NCBI RefSeq assembly: GCF_015291625.1 | Contig: NZ_CP030047.1 | Span: 4,216,001 to 4,280,000, forward strand | Source of the DNA: Bradyrhizobium sp. CCBAU 53421 | GTDB taxonomy: Bacteria > Pseudomonadota > Alphaproteobacteria > Rhizobiales > Xanthobacteraceae | Length of the DNA: 64,000 nucleotides | Reading direction: 5' to 3' | Shown: positions 7,631 through 15,904 of the stretch, piece by piece | Position numbering within the stretch: position 1 is the first letter of the stretch | Layout of the letters: each line of letters opens with the position of its first letter | Position numbers and translations under genes: made by a program | Notes under the pieces: model-generated | What the model was told of the DNA's origin: nothing | What the model saw: the letters and a program-made list of their open reading frames with translations, nothing else | Database searches by the model: none

Positions 7631-8983
7631 CTAGACCGCTCGGCTATGCCGTGCCGTGGCGCGACCGAGGTGAGCGTCGAACGCCGAGGCGACGTTGCGG
7701 ACCAGGAATCCCGCGTCATCGTTGATCAGGAGACGGTCGCCCCTCACCGTCACAGCGCCATCTGCGATCAACCTCTCGAGCCGGGACCGATCGACGACGG
7801 CCAAACTCGGGTCCCAGCGGTGCTGGTGGCATATTTGCGGCAAGTCGACGGCCATGTCGCACATGATGCGCTCGATGATGTCGGCGCGAAAGCGGTCCTC
7901 CGCCGTCAGCATGTAGCCCTTGACGGTGGCAAGCCGGTCCTCGGCGATGTGCGCCAGGTAGTCGCGTGTCGCGACTGCATTCTGCACGAAGCCCTGCGGC
8001 ATGCGGCCGATTGCGCTGGCGCCGAGACCGATCAAGGTCTCGGCAGCATCGTCCGTGTAGCCCTGGAAGTTACGCCGCAGCCGGCCCTCGCGCTTTGCCA
8101 TGGCCAGATTGTCGCCGGGGAGCGCGAAATGGTCGAGGCCGATGCGGATGTATCCGGCGTCGGTCAGCGCCTGCGCGATTGCCTCGGACTGACGATGCCG
8201 CTCGAGGCTATCCGGCAGCAAGTCCTCGTCGATCATGCGCTGGTGCTTCTTGAAGGAAGGAATATGGGCGTATCCGAACACGGAAAACCGGTCGGGCCGC
8301 AGCGCGACGCATTTGTCGATGGTATCCAGGCAGGAAGTGACAGTCTGAGCGGGCAGGCCGTAAAGCAGGTCGAAGTTGACGCGGCCGACGCCGGCATGGC
8401 GCAGCCGCTCGACCGCTTCCGCGGTCTGCTCAAGGCTCTGCGACCGATTGATGGCGTGCTGGACGACAGGATCGAAGCTCTGGACGCCAAGGCTCGCGCG
8501 GTTGACGCCGCTGTAGCCCAATGCTTCCGCCATCGGCTCGCTCAGGGTGCGTGGATCGATCTCGACGGCGATCTCGGCGTCGGCCTGCACGAAGAACGAG
8601 TAGCGCAGCGCGCTGACGAGGTCGGCAAAGGTCTCGGGCGTCATGATCGTCGGGGTGCCGCCACCGAAATGGATATGCGAGACGGGCAATCGCTGACCGA
8701 CCGCTTCCGCGACGAGGTGCGCTTCGGTGCGAAGGCCGGCGGCGTAAATGGCGATCGGTTCGTTGTGCTTGGTGATGGAGGTGTGGCACCCGCAGTACCA
8801 GCACATCGACCGGCAAAACGGCACATGCAGGTAGATCGAGGCCGGCCGCCGAGCTGGAACCGACCTCAGCCATACCCGGTAGTCAGCCTCGCCGACCGAC
8901 GCAGAAAAATGTGGAGCCGTGGGATAGCTGGTGTAGCGTGGCAGTCTGTCCTGCCCATAGGTGATTGCCAGGCTCGACCGCAT
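7631..8983 (-). CDS. hemN: Oxygen-independent coproporphyrinogen III dehydrogenase
   Basis: This 450-aa radical-SAM enzyme makes protoporphyrinogen IX from coproporphyrinogen III without O2 in the cytoplasm, supplying heme for the cbb3 oxidase under low oxygen. The N-terminal hallmark DRLPRYTSYPTAPHF is followed by the 4Fe-4S motif CRSMCWYCGC (CxxxCxxC, near residues 57-66). The SAM-binding HFGGGTP lies near 110, and the HemN C-terminal domain contains FGLGASAIG-like sequence. Length matches HemN (about 450). AAGGA precedes the ATG. It starts 52 bases after fixK on the same strand, so the two are probably co-transcribed. Confidence 0.95.
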   Translation of the reverse strand: MRSSLAITYGQDRLPRYTSYPTAPHFSASVGEADYRVWLRSVPARRPASIYLHVPFCRSMCWYCGCHTSITKHNEPIAIYAAGLRTEAHLVAEAVGQRLPVSHIHFGGGTPTIMTPETFADLVSALRYSFFVQADAEIAVEIDPRTLSEPMAEALGYSGVNRASLGVQSFDPVVQHAINRSQSLEQTAEAVERLRHAGVGRVNFDLLYGLPAQTVTSCLDTIDKCVALRPDRFSVFGYAHIPSFKKHQRMIDEDLLPDSLERHRQSEAIAQALTDAGYIRIGLDHFALPGDNLAMAKREGRLRRNFQGYTDDAAETLIGLGASAIGRMPQGFVQNAVATRDYLAHIAEDRLATVKGYMLTAEDRFRADIIERIMCDMAVDLPQICHQHRWDPSLAVVDRSRLERLIADGAVTVRGDRLLINDDAGFLVRNVASAFDAHLGRATARHSRAV

Positions 8984-9035
8984 TGGATTCCTTGCCTCTC
9001 ACGCGCCGCCGATCATCGGAGCCAGGCTCGCCCTC

Positions 9036-9713
9036 TTACGCCGCCATGACCCGGTTCGACATCGCACGGTTGCGAAGCTCTACCCGGCGCGAGGTCGGTA
9101 GCGAGATCACGCCGTTCTGCTCGAGCTGGGTAAAGGTACGTGACACCGTCTCGATCGTCAGACCGAGATAGTCGGCGATATCCTGCCGCGACATCGGAAG
9201 CTCGATGGCGGCATTCTTGACGGCGCGCTGGGCCATGTCGTTGAGAAAGCCGACGACACGATCTTCGGCGCTGCAGATCAGCAGCATCAGATGCTCCTGG
9301 AAACGGCGCAGTTCCCGGGCCGTCGCATCCCACAGCTGCCGTGCCAGATCCTTTTCGTGCGTCGCACGGACCATGAGCGCGGCGCGCTTGACCACGATGA
9401 CCCGCGTCTCGGAGACGGCCTCGGCCGAGGAAATATGGGTCTCGCCAGCCTCGAAGCCGAAGATGTCGCCGGGCAGATAGAATGCGCCGATCTGGCGACG
9501 TCCGTCTTCCAGGATCTTAAAGGTTCGGACCGCGCCTGAAACGACCTGGTAGAGATATTCCGCGGCCTCGTCCTCGCCGTAGATCTCGCTGTTGCGAGCG
9601 AACCGCATCGGCATCCCGATCATGCCGAAAGGCCCTTCGACGCGCGCCTGCCGGCTGAGGATGCTGGTCGGGTGGCGGCTGTTCTCGAGAGAAATGGCGT
9701 TCTGGGCCTGCAT
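9036..9713 (-). CDS. fixK: FixK-type CRP/FNR family regulator
   Basis: This 225-aa CRP/FNR protein has a cyclic-nucleotide-type beta-roll (about 30-120, with EYLYQVVSGAVRT and GDIFGFE), a dimerisation helix, and a winged HTH with MSRQDIADYLGLTIETVSR near residues 174-193. The recognition helix carries E-xx-SR, the FNR/FixK pattern for TTGA half-sites. It lacks the N-terminal cysteine cluster of FNR, so it should not sense O2 through an Fe-S cluster; one cysteine (C147, in LLICSAEDR) remains. The ATG at 9713 is preferred over 9761 because GGAG precedes it and FixJ-like sites lie just upstream. It is the probable regulator of the TTGA-N6-TCAA boxes in this window. Confidence 0.9.
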   Translation of the reverse strand: MQAQNAISLENSRHPTSILSRQARVEGPFGMIGMPMRFARNSEIYGEDEAAEYLYQVVSGAVRTFKILEDGRRQIGAFYLPGDIFGFEAGETHISSAEAVSETRVIVVKRAALMVRATHEKDLARQLWDATARELRRFQEHLMLLICSAEDRVVGFLNDMAQRAVKNAAIELPMSRQDIADYLGLTIETVSRTFTQLEQNGVISLPTSRRVELRNRAMSNRVMAA

Positions 9714-9791
9714 GGCGGCGCTCCATGGATGGGAAGATCGATGGAGCCAGATTGATCGCATCTTCTGGATCGGGAAATTTGGATATTTCCC

Positions 9792-9823
9792 CTAAGTAGA
9801 AGCCACTTACGTATATATACGTA
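9792..9823. promoter_or_regulatory. Putative FixJ binding region upstream of fixK
   Basis: CTAAGTAG (9792-9799) and the perfect 16-bp palindrome TACGTATATATACGTA (9808-9823) flank an AT-rich stretch 80-110 bp before the fixK ATG. Both resemble the (G/C)TAMGTA element bound by phosphorylated FixJ in rhizobial fixK and nifA promoters. The assignment is by motif similarity only. Confidence 0.5.
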
Positions 9824-9887
9824 GGAGCCGGACAACTAGCCTCGTGCCGCGCCATGAGTCGCTCTGCGCGTTGGTCGAGAGGCGAGG

Positions 9888-10052
9888 CTAGCTCCCGCTC
9901 TTGTCGGGATATGCAGCGCGAGTGCTGGCTTCATTCCCGTCCTGTTCCCGAAGCCAGCGCGTCGTGTTGCGATCGGTCACGGCGAGCACGAGCGCAAAGA
10001 TCGCGAAGATGAGACAGACGGCCGTGACTACAAGCAGTGTACTGATTGCCAT
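9888..10052 (-). CDS. 54-aa single-pass membrane microprotein
   Basis: The peptide begins with one strongly hydrophobic helix (residues 2-24, ending FALVLAVT) and continues with a polar tail of 30 residues (DRNTTRWLREQDGNE). The ATG at 10052 has GAGGGG 7-12 bases upstream, good support for translation. It follows the CBS-BON gene at 10073 by 20 bases and should be in the same FixK-driven transcript. Similar small membrane peptides recur in this island. Function unknown. Confidence 0.65.
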   Translation of the reverse strand: MAISTLLVVTAVCLIFAIFALVLAVTDRNTTRWLREQDGNEASTRAAYPDKSGS

Positions 10053-10072
10053 GTTGGACCCCTCGATCTTAT

Positions 10073-10795
10073 CTAGCCGGCCGCCTTGATGTCTTCCGGC
10101 GATTCGACGTAGTAGCCCGAATAGCCGTCGACGAAGCAGAGATGATCGCGGACTTCCTTGACGCCCGACGTGTTCTCGGCAAGCACGATTGCGGCCTGGC
10201 GAGCTCGTTCATCGAAGATCAGGCCGTGCAGATGCACGGCGCCGTTGCGCACCCAGACCTGGAAGCCGGCAGGGCGCCAGCCGGTGGTGTTGATTTCGCG
10301 CAGAATCCGTTCGCGAATATGGCTGTCATCGGCGGTCGGATCGGGAACTTCACGCGCCAGCGAAGCGACGGCCTGCAGGATGTCCGCTCGGGTGACGATC
10401 CCGACCATGGTCTTGCCGTTCACGACCGGCACCCGTTTCACGCCATGCTTGTGCATCAGATGCACGATCTCGTCGAGCGACGTCTGCTCGTCGACGGTGA
10501 TCGGCTTCGACGTCATGACATCTTCGACCTTGCGGCCGCGCTCATGCACGAAATCGGTGGCGGCGCGACCCACGCCGGTGAACAGCTCCAGCCAAGCTGA
10601 TCGCTTGTGTCCTGTGCCGATCTCGCCGCGTTCCAGGAAATCTGCCTCGGACACCATGCCCCTGAGCGTGCCGTCTTCGTCCATCACCGGCAGGCCGCTG
10701 AGATGGCATCGCAGCATGATGTTGGCCGCATCCAGGATCTTCGTGTGCGGACTGACGGCGATGATGTGCTTGGTCATGATCTGATGCGCACGCAT
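10073..10795 (-). CDS. CBS-CBS-BON domain protein
   Basis: This 240-aa protein starts MRAHQIMTKHIIAV. It has CBS 1 (about 5-60), a linker with FVHERGRKVEDVMTSKPITV, CBS 2 (to about 150) and a C-terminal BON domain (about 155-225), which ends with DHLCFVDGYSGYYVESPED. GGAGG precedes the ATG at 10795. It is closely similar to the protein at 34575-35324, including the tail DHLCYVD.YSG.Y, and more distantly to 6689-7444. The presumed role is adenylate-sensing regulation of an unknown partner. A FixK box at 10850-10863 lies upstream and a 54-aa gene downstream. Confidence 0.88.
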   Translation of the reverse strand: MRAHQIMTKHIIAVSPHTKILDAANIMLRCHLSGLPVMDEDGTLRGMVSEADFLERGEIGTGHKRSAWLELFTGVGRAATDFVHERGRKVEDVMTSKPITVDEQTSLDEIVHLMHKHGVKRVPVVNGKTMVGIVTRADILQAVASLAREVPDPTADDSHIRERILREINTTGWRPAGFQVWVRNGAVHLHGLIFDERARQAAIVLAENTSGVKEVRDHLCFVDGYSGYYVESPEDIKAAG

Positions 10796-10849
10796 ATTGG
10801 GGACCTCCGTGTTGAGAAACGAACAATAAAGCTTCGCGTGCCCCGCACG

Positions 10850-10863
10850 TTGACCTGGCTCAA
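10850..10863. promoter_or_regulatory. FixK-type box for CBS-BON gene
   Basis: TTGACCTGGCTCAA matches TTGA-N6-TCAA; a class II start falls near 10815, 20 bases before the ATG at 10795. It overlaps the stop codon of the upstream cytochrome c gene. Confidence 0.8.
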
Positions 10864-11216
10864 CGGTCTGCCTGGCCGTGTTCCAGAGATTTCAGGAACA
10901 GCATGAAGTCGCCCACCTGGTCCGGCTCAAAGCTGAACTGGGGCATGGTCGGATGGCCGGTGACGATCCCTTCCGCCAGTGCTTCCTGCAGCATCTCGAC
11001 CGGATAGCGTTCGTGCAATGTCCGGAACGGCGGTGCTATCTTCAGCGGGCTCGGGCTTACCCGGTCGATTGAATGGCAGCGAGCGCAGTAGAGCTGCGCA
11101 AGGCGACGACCTTGTTCCTGGTCGGCAGCGGCCGGAGTCAGCATGGCGCGGATCGCGCCGATGATGACGAGGCCGTGAGCGACATGACGCCGAAATGTCC
11201 TGGCAGGATGTTTCAC
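10860..11216 (-). CDS. Exported monoheme cytochrome c
   Basis: This 118-aa protein has a basic N-terminus and a hydrophobic stretch ending AAADQEQG (signal peptide, about residues 1-31). The heme c motif CARCH lies near residues 44-48 and a likely axial methionine in HPTMPQF near 89-93. It should be a periplasmic class I cytochrome c that carries electrons, possibly to the cbb3 oxidase. The start is GTG 11216, without a strong ribosome site. It follows the universal stress gene by 14 bases, so both probably come from the box at 12130. Confidence 0.85.
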   Translation of the reverse strand: MKHPARTFRRHVAHGLVIIGAIRAMLTPAAADQEQGRRLAQLYCARCHSIDRVSPSPLKIAPPFRTLHERYPVEMLQEALAEGIVTGHPTMPQFSFEPDQVGDFMLFLKSLEHGQADR

Positions 11217-11230
11217 GGGACGGCTCGCGC

Positions 11231-12067
11231 TTAGTGGGACATCAGAACCGGGACGGTCATCGCTCGCAGCATGTCGCGCGTAACGCCGCCGAGCAGCGTC
11301 TCCTGCAGACGGGAGTGGCCGTATCCGCCCATTACCAGAAGGTCGAGGCTCTCATCTGCCGCGATCGACAGCAGGATCGACTGAACTTCTGACTTTGACG
11401 CCGGCAACGACGCGATCTTGGCCGGAAGCCCTTCCTTCGCAAGATAGCGCACCAGATGGTCGGTGGAGCTTTCGGAGGGGATCGGACCGGCCGCACCGAT
11501 GGTGATGACGGCGAGAGCGTCGGCTGCGCGCAGCAGCGGCATGGCGTCGTGGAGGGCGCGGGCAGCAAGCCGGCTGCCGTCCCAGCAGATCCCGATTCGC
11601 TTCGCCGAGAATGCGCCATGGAACGTGTAGGGCATGAACAGGACGGGACCGCCGGCCTCGAACAACAGCTCCCGCGGGATCACGTTGTCGTAGCTGTTGT
11701 ATTCGCCCAGCGGCTGCACCACCACGGTCAGGTCATGCAGTCGCGCACTGGCACAGATCGTCTCGCGCGCGTCGATGGGGAGTGCGCCTACGGCGCGGGT
11801 TGCGTAGGATATCCCTGCATTCCGCGCCTCGATATCGAAAACGCGCAGTGCAGCTTCGGCGCGTACGAGGGCCTGTGCGTGTTCGACCTCGAACAGCGAG
11901 GCGACCGCCACGCTCCCTTCAACGACGAACGGCACGCTGGCAGTCTCGTAGCCGATCGCCATTGCGTCGAGATGCGCGCCGGTGGCGAGCGCGAGGGAGA
12001 CCGATCCGTCGACCGCGGGACGCGGCGACAGCTCCGTCGGAATGTGGACCAGGATGTTCTTGAACAT
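11231..12067 (-). CDS. Universal stress protein, two UspA domains
   Basis: This 278-aa cytoplasmic protein holds two UspA-like halves. The first begins MFKNILVHIPTE; the second starts near residue 150 (KRIGICWDGSRLAARAL) and ends with the nucleotide-binding signature GGYGHSRLQETLLGG. Family members bind ATP or act as stress-response modulators. The ATG at 12067 has TGGAGAA upstream and is preferred over 12103, because a class II start from the box at 12130-12143 would fall at about 12095. It leads an operon with the cytochrome c at 10860. Confidence 0.87.
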   Translation of the reverse strand: MFKNILVHIPTELSPRPAVDGSVSLALATGAHLDAMAIGYETASVPFVVEGSVAVASLFEVEHAQALVRAEAALRVFDIEARNAGISYATRAVGALPIDARETICASARLHDLTVVVQPLGEYNSYDNVIPRELLFEAGGPVLFMPYTFHGAFSAKRIGICWDGSRLAARALHDAMPLLRAADALAVITIGAAGPIPSESSTDHLVRYLAKEGLPAKIASLPASKSEVQSILLSIAADESLDLLVMGGYGHSRLQETLLGGVTRDMLRAMTVPVLMSH

Positions 12068-12129
12068 GGCCATTCTCCAAAGATGTGGAAGCGCATTTGC
12101 CATCAGAGCACGGGTCGAGGCGCACCAAT

Positions 12130-12143
12130 TTGATCTGCCTCAT
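12130..12143. promoter_or_regulatory. FixK-type box for usp-cytochrome operon
   Basis: TTGATCTGCCTCAT has one mismatch in the last base. It is placed about 70 bp before the usp ATG on the minus strand and 20 bp from the divergent box for the pha operon. Confidence 0.65.
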
Positions 12144-12162
12144 GCGCGTTTGCGGAATTCGA

Positions 12163-12176
12163 TTGAGCGAGATCAA
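12163..12176. promoter_or_regulatory. FixK-type box for the pha operon
   Basis: TTGAGCGAGATCAA matches TTGA-N6-TCAA. Its centre is 60 bp before the reductase ATG at 12229, giving a start near 12211. Confidence 0.78.
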
Positions 12177-12228
12177 TTCATCGCGCGTGTACTTCGCGCA
12201 AATGTTGCCCTCAGTTGGAGGAGCCGGC

Positions 12229-12954
12229 ATGGCGCGCGTCGCATTGGTTACGGGGGGAAGCAGAGGAATTGGCGCAGCAATATCGCGCGCCCTCGCTGCC
12301 GCCGGATGCCGGGTTGCGGCCTGCTATGCCGGAAATGCGGGAGCCGCCTGGTCGTTTCAGGATCAGACCGGAATTCCCGTGTTCCAGTGGGATGTCGCGA
12401 ACTTTCAGGCCTGTGCAGCCGGTGTCCGCGAGGTGGAAGCCGCGCTGGGCCCTATCGACATCCTGGTCAACAACGCCGGTATCGTGCGCGACGCCACACT
12501 GCATCGAATGACCAAGCCGCAATGGGACGCGGTGATCCGAACCGATCTCGATTCGTTGTTCAATATGTGCCGGCCACTCATCGAGGGCATGCGGGCGCGC
12601 AAATTCGGGCGGATCATCAACATCTCGTCGATCAATGGGCAGAAGGGCCAGATCGGCCAGACGAACTATGCCGCGGCGAAGGCCGCCGAGCTCGGCTTCA
12701 CTCGCGCGCTCGCGCTCGAAAGCGCGCGGTTCGGAATCACGGTCAATGCGATCTGTCCCGGTTACATCAACACCGAGATGCTGGCCGCGGTGCCGACCGA
12801 CGTCATGCAGAACTCCATTCTACCGCAGATTCCGGTCGGGCGGCTGGGGCAGCCGGAGGAGATCGCCCGTGCCGTCGCGTTTCTTGCCGCCGACGAAGCA
12901 GGGTTCATTACCGGATCGACGCTGTCGATCAATGGCGGTCAACACATGTGCTGA
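12229..12954 (+). CDS. phaB: Acetoacetyl-CoA reductase-like SDR
   Basis: This 241-aa short-chain dehydrogenase has TGGSRGIG at residues 9-16 (NADPH site), NNAGIVRD near 83-90, and the catalytic S in INISSINGQ with YAAAKAAELGF (YxxxK) about 14 residues later. The C-terminus GFITGSTLSINGGQHM is typical of PhaB/FabG. The nearby synthase phaC supports PhaB: reduction of acetoacetyl-CoA to (R)-3-hydroxybutyryl-CoA for PHB synthesis. FabG-type activity cannot be excluded. GGAGGAG precedes the ATG at 12229. It is first in an operon behind a FixK box. Confidence 0.85.
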   Translation: MARVALVTGGSRGIGAAISRALAAAGCRVAACYAGNAGAAWSFQDQTGIPVFQWDVANFQACAAGVREVEAALGPIDILVNNAGIVRDATLHRMTKPQWDAVIRTDLDSLFNMCRPLIEGMRARKFGRIINISSINGQKGQIGQTNYAAAKAAELGFTRALALESARFGITVNAICPGYINTEMLAAVPTDVMQNSILPQIPVGRLGQPEEIARAVAFLAADEAGFITGSTLSINGGQHMC

Positions 12955-12963
12955 AGGGGAGCG

Positions 12964-13449
12964 ATGACCATGCTCGCAACCGATGTGATGCGCAGTTCGT
13001 TCGCGACGATCAGGCCGACTGCCACAGTGCTCAATGCCGTCGAACTGCTGCTTGAAACCGATCAGCGCGGCCTTCCGGTGATCGACGACGCCGGCGAATT
13101 CGTCGGCATGGTTTCGGAGGGCGACTTCCTTCACCGCGATGAGCTGGACATCAGCCCGCCGTCCGGAAACTGGCTGGAGTCTCTGCTTGGCATTGTGGAG
13201 AATACACCTGAACGCGAACGCATGCGTACGCTGCAGGTCGGCTCGCTCATGAGTGGCTCGCCGATCACTGTCGATACCGAAGCATCGATCGAGGACGTCG
13301 TTGCGCAGATGGATGTCTACAATGTCGCCCAGATTCCGGTGCTCCGCGCCAGAACCGTCGTTGGTATTGTCAGTCGCAGGGAATTACTTGCGGCATTGGC
13401 GCGCCGATTGAGAGAAGCAGAGAAAGCAAGCACCGGAGTTACATCATGA
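12964..13449 (+). CDS. Two-CBS-domain protein in the pha operon
   Basis: This 161-aa tandem CBS protein has VMRSSFATIRPTATV and GLPVIDDAGEFVGMVSEGDF in CBS 1, and LMSGSPITV with VVGIVSRREL in CBS 2. It is a close paralogue of 1094-1555: the same length class and the same EGDFLHR segment. It lies 9 bases after phaB and its stop overlaps the start of the next gene (ATGA at 13446), so it is translationally linked to the PHA genes. An adenylate-responsive role in PHA or carbon flux is an inference. Confidence 0.85.
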   Translation: MTMLATDVMRSSFATIRPTATVLNAVELLLETDQRGLPVIDDAGEFVGMVSEGDFLHRDELDISPPSGNWLESLLGIVENTPERERMRTLQVGSLMSGSPITVDTEASIEDVVAQMDVYNVAQIPVLRARTVVGIVSRRELLAALARRLREAEKASTGVTS

Positions 13450-13835
13450 GCGAGATGGCCCTGCAATCACATGCGCACGCCGTCGTTTGGATCGATCACC
13501 TTGTTGCGAAGGTTTTCGGCATTGGATTGACAGGCATCAGCACGACGGCCGTCCATGCGCATTTGGCGTCGCAGCATCTGCATCACAGGGCGAATACGAT
13601 CGGCGATGGTCGCGTCCAAGCCGACGCGACGTTCCTCGCGAGGGTGGGGGAGGCCGTGCGCGATTGCAGCGATCTGCTCGTCATTGGTCCGGGTATCGAG
13701 AAGGTCGAGCTGACGCAGTATCTCAGGGCGGAGCGGCCCGACCTCAACTTGCATGTTGAGCCGAGCGATCATCCGACTGACGCGGAGATCGTGGCGCTGG
13801 GTCGGAAGCGGTTCCACCTCGGAGACGAGCGATGA
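13446..13835 (+). CDS. eRF1/baeRF-like domain protein (putative)
   Basis: This 129-aa soluble protein has a strand-rich N-terminus (AVVWIDHLVAKVFGI), a basic histidine segment (SQHLHHRAN) and a central helix-strand unit with DLLVIGPGIEKVELTQYL. Its short C-terminal region contains DHPTDAEIVALGR. This order resembles the bacterial relatives of archaeo-eukaryotic release factor domains often labelled translational machinery proteins; I am moderately unsure. It overlaps both neighbours by ATGA (13446 and 13832), so it is tightly co-translated with the CBS protein and PHA synthase. Function in PHA metabolism is unknown. Confidence 0.5.
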   Translation: MSEMALQSHAHAVVWIDHLVAKVFGIGLTGISTTAVHAHLASQHLHHRANTIGDGRVQADATFLARVGEAVRDCSDLLVIGPGIEKVELTQYLRAERPDLNLHVEPSDHPTDAEIVALGRKRFHLGDER

Positions 13836-15646
13836 CAGTCCTGGCAGTCCTCGACCAGTCCAGATCTCCTGCCAACGATGATGTGACGGGTGCCGGAACG
13901 CCTGCATCAGTGCAGCCCGAGAAGGAGCCATTGACGGGTACGGAATCACTCGACCAACTCGTTCACGCGGCGATGGCGCGATGGACCGGCGGGCTTTCAC
14001 CGGCCGGCCTCGCACTCGCCTTCGCCGATTGGCAACTCCATCTTGCGGCGTCCCCCGGTAGACGCCTTCAGCTGGCACTGAACGCAGTTACTGACGGCTC
14101 GCGCTTCGCGCGCATGGTGTCGACGCCGCATGCGGCCTGGCAACCCTGGTTCATGGTCAAGCCTCAGCCGGGTGACAACCGGTTTGCCGGCCAGGATTGG
14201 TCATTGCCGGCCTTCAACGTCATGGCGCAGGCGTTCCTGCTTGCGGAGCAATGGTGGCATTCGGCGACCAGCGGCGTGCACGGCGTCTCGAAAGCAAATG
14301 CAGCGGTCGTGGATTTCACCGTCCGGCAATGCCTCGACGTCGTTGCGCCGTCCAACTTTGCGTTCAGTAACCCCGGGGTGCTGCGCGAGGCAATGGAGTC
14401 GGGTGGCGGCAACTTCGTGTCGGGCTGGCATAACTGGCTGGAGGATTGCAGGGACCTGTGGAGTGCCAAGCAACCCGGACCCGTACCGTTTGTGGTCGGG
14501 AAGGACGTGGCGGTGACCAAGGGCAAGGTTGTCTACCGGAATGAGCTGATAGAGCTCATTCAGTACGCGCCCGCAACAGCCGACGTTTGCCCCGAGCCGG
14601 TGCTGATCGTGCCGGCGTGGATCATGAAGTATTATATCCTCGATCTCTCACCACAGAATTCGCTCGTCCGATTCCTGGTCGAGCGCGGCTTCACCGTGTT
14701 CATGATTTCGTGGCGAAATCCGGGGCCAGCTGACCGCGACCTTGGCCTCGGCGACTATCGTAAGCTTGGTGTTGACGCTGCGATCGACGCGATCAATCAG
14801 CTCGTGCCTGGACGCGCAATCCACGCGGCCGGCTATTGCCTTGGTGGCACGCTGCTCACAATTGCAGCTGCTCGTCTGCAAAAGGAGCGGCCCGGCTGCC
14901 TGCGCTCCGTGACATTGTTGGCAGCCCAAGTCGATTTCACCGATGCAGGCGAGCTGACGTTCTTCATCAATGAGAGCCAGGTTGCGTTCCTGGAGGACAT
15001 GATGCGGCAGCGCGGCGTGCTCGAGGCGGCGCAGATGGCCGGTGCGTTCCAGTTGCTGCGGTCGAACGACATGATCTGGTCGCGTCTGATCCGCGACTAT
15101 CTCATGGGCGAGCGTGCAGCACCGAGTGATCTGATGTCATGGAACGCGGATGCGACCCGCATGCCCTACCGGATGCATTCGGACTATCTGCGCAAGCTCT
15201 TTCTCAACAACGACCTTGCCGAGGGCCGCTATCTGGCGGACGGGCAGCCGGTTGCACTTTCCGACCTTCGCGCCCCCATGTTCGTGGTCGGCACCGTCCG
15301 CGATCACGTCGCGCCCTGGCGGTCGGTTCACAAGATTCACCTGTTGGCTGATGCCGATATCGCCTTCGTGCTGGCGAGCGGCGGTCACAACGCTGGCATC
15401 GTTGCTTCGCCGTCGGAAGAGGGACACAGCTATCAGTTGTTGGAGAAAACGGCGGATCAACCCTATGTCGGCCCCGACGAGGGGCTGCGCAAGGCGGTGA
15501 ATCGCGACGGATCCTGGTGGCTGGAGTGGGTTCGGTTCCTCACGGCGCGCTCCGGTGACTGGGTGCCGGCGCAGCCGGTGCTTCACGCACCCGAGGGTGG
15601 ACCGCCGCTTGGTGATGCGCCGGGACAGTATGTCCTCCAGCATTGA
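13832..15646 (+). CDS. phaC: Poly(3-hydroxyalkanoate) synthase (class I type)
   Basis: This 604-aa protein polymerises (R)-3-hydroxyacyl-CoA into PHA on intracellular granules. The N-terminal PhaC domain covers about residues 75-240 (with NFVSGWHNWLEDCRD) and an alpha/beta hydrolase domain follows. The lipase-like box GYCLGG has the catalytic Cys near residue 333; VGTVRDHVAPW carries the Asp and SGGHNAGIV the His. Length and layout match class I synthases. It overlaps the upstream gene by ATGA, so the operon is phaB, CBS, eRF1-like, phaC, followed by a microprotein gene with its own FixK box. Confidence 0.92.
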   Translation: MTVLAVLDQSRSPANDDVTGAGTPASVQPEKEPLTGTESLDQLVHAAMARWTGGLSPAGLALAFADWQLHLAASPGRRLQLALNAVTDGSRFARMVSTPHAAWQPWFMVKPQPGDNRFAGQDWSLPAFNVMAQAFLLAEQWWHSATSGVHGVSKANAAVVDFTVRQCLDVVAPSNFAFSNPGVLREAMESGGGNFVSGWHNWLEDCRDLWSAKQPGPVPFVVGKDVAVTKGKVVYRNELIELIQYAPATADVCPEPVLIVPAWIMKYYILDLSPQNSLVRFLVERGFTVFMISWRNPGPADRDLGLGDYRKLGVDAAIDAINQLVPGRAIHAAGYCLGGTLLTIAAARLQKERPGCLRSVTLLAAQVDFTDAGELTFFINESQVAFLEDMMRQRGVLEAAQMAGAFQLLRSNDMIWSRLIRDYLMGERAAPSDLMSWNADATRMPYRMHSDYLRKLFLNNDLAEGRYLADGQPVALSDLRAPMFVVGTVRDHVAPWRSVHKIHLLADADIAFVLASGGHNAGIVASPSEEGHSYQLLEKTADQPYVGPDEGLRKAVNRDGSWWLEWVRFLTARSGDWVPAQPVLHAPEGGPPLGDAPGQYVLQH

Positions 15647-15659
15647 ACGTCGCGTCAGC

Positions 15660-15673
15660 TTGATCTGTCGCAA
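15660..15673. promoter_or_regulatory. FixK-type box for 55-aa gene
   Basis: TTGATCTGTCGCAA fits TTGA-N6-GCAA and lies 14 bp after phaC. Its centre is 71 bp before the ATG at 15737. Confidence 0.7.
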
Positions 15674-15736
15674 ATCCTCTCCGCCGCGAGCCCGCTAAGA
15701 TGAAAAAGCGGTGCACCAGGTTGCAGCGAGGAAGCC

Positions 15737-15904
15737 ATGAGTCTGATCCTTCGCGTTTTCTTCATACTTGCGGGATCCATCACCGCGCTGTTCGTCGCGC
15801 GCGATTCTCTGAACTTCGACGTCATGCAAATGTTCGTGGCGATCCTGCTCGTGATCGCGCTCCTGTTGGCCGGCAGTCTCTGGAGCCTGTGGAGGCAAAC
15901 GTGA
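15737..15904 (+). CDS. 55-aa two-helix membrane microprotein
   Basis: The frame starts ATG 15737 with GAGGAAG just upstream and ends TGA 15902-15904. It encodes two hydrophobic segments (about residues 4-20 and 32-50) joined by a short polar turn RDSLNFDVMQ, with a Trp-rich end (SLWSLWRQT). It should be an inner-membrane hairpin. It has its own FixK box, so expression under low oxygen is expected. Function unknown. After it, 15905-16202 shows no convincing gene. Confidence 0.7.
   Translation: MSLILRVFFILAGSITALFVARDSLNFDVMQMFVAILLVIALLLAGSLWSLWRQT

Noticed and set aside
7532..9049. 505-codon plus-strand frame across hemN
   Set aside because: It is antisense to hemN, which has all radical-SAM motifs; the plus frame has no recognisable domain.
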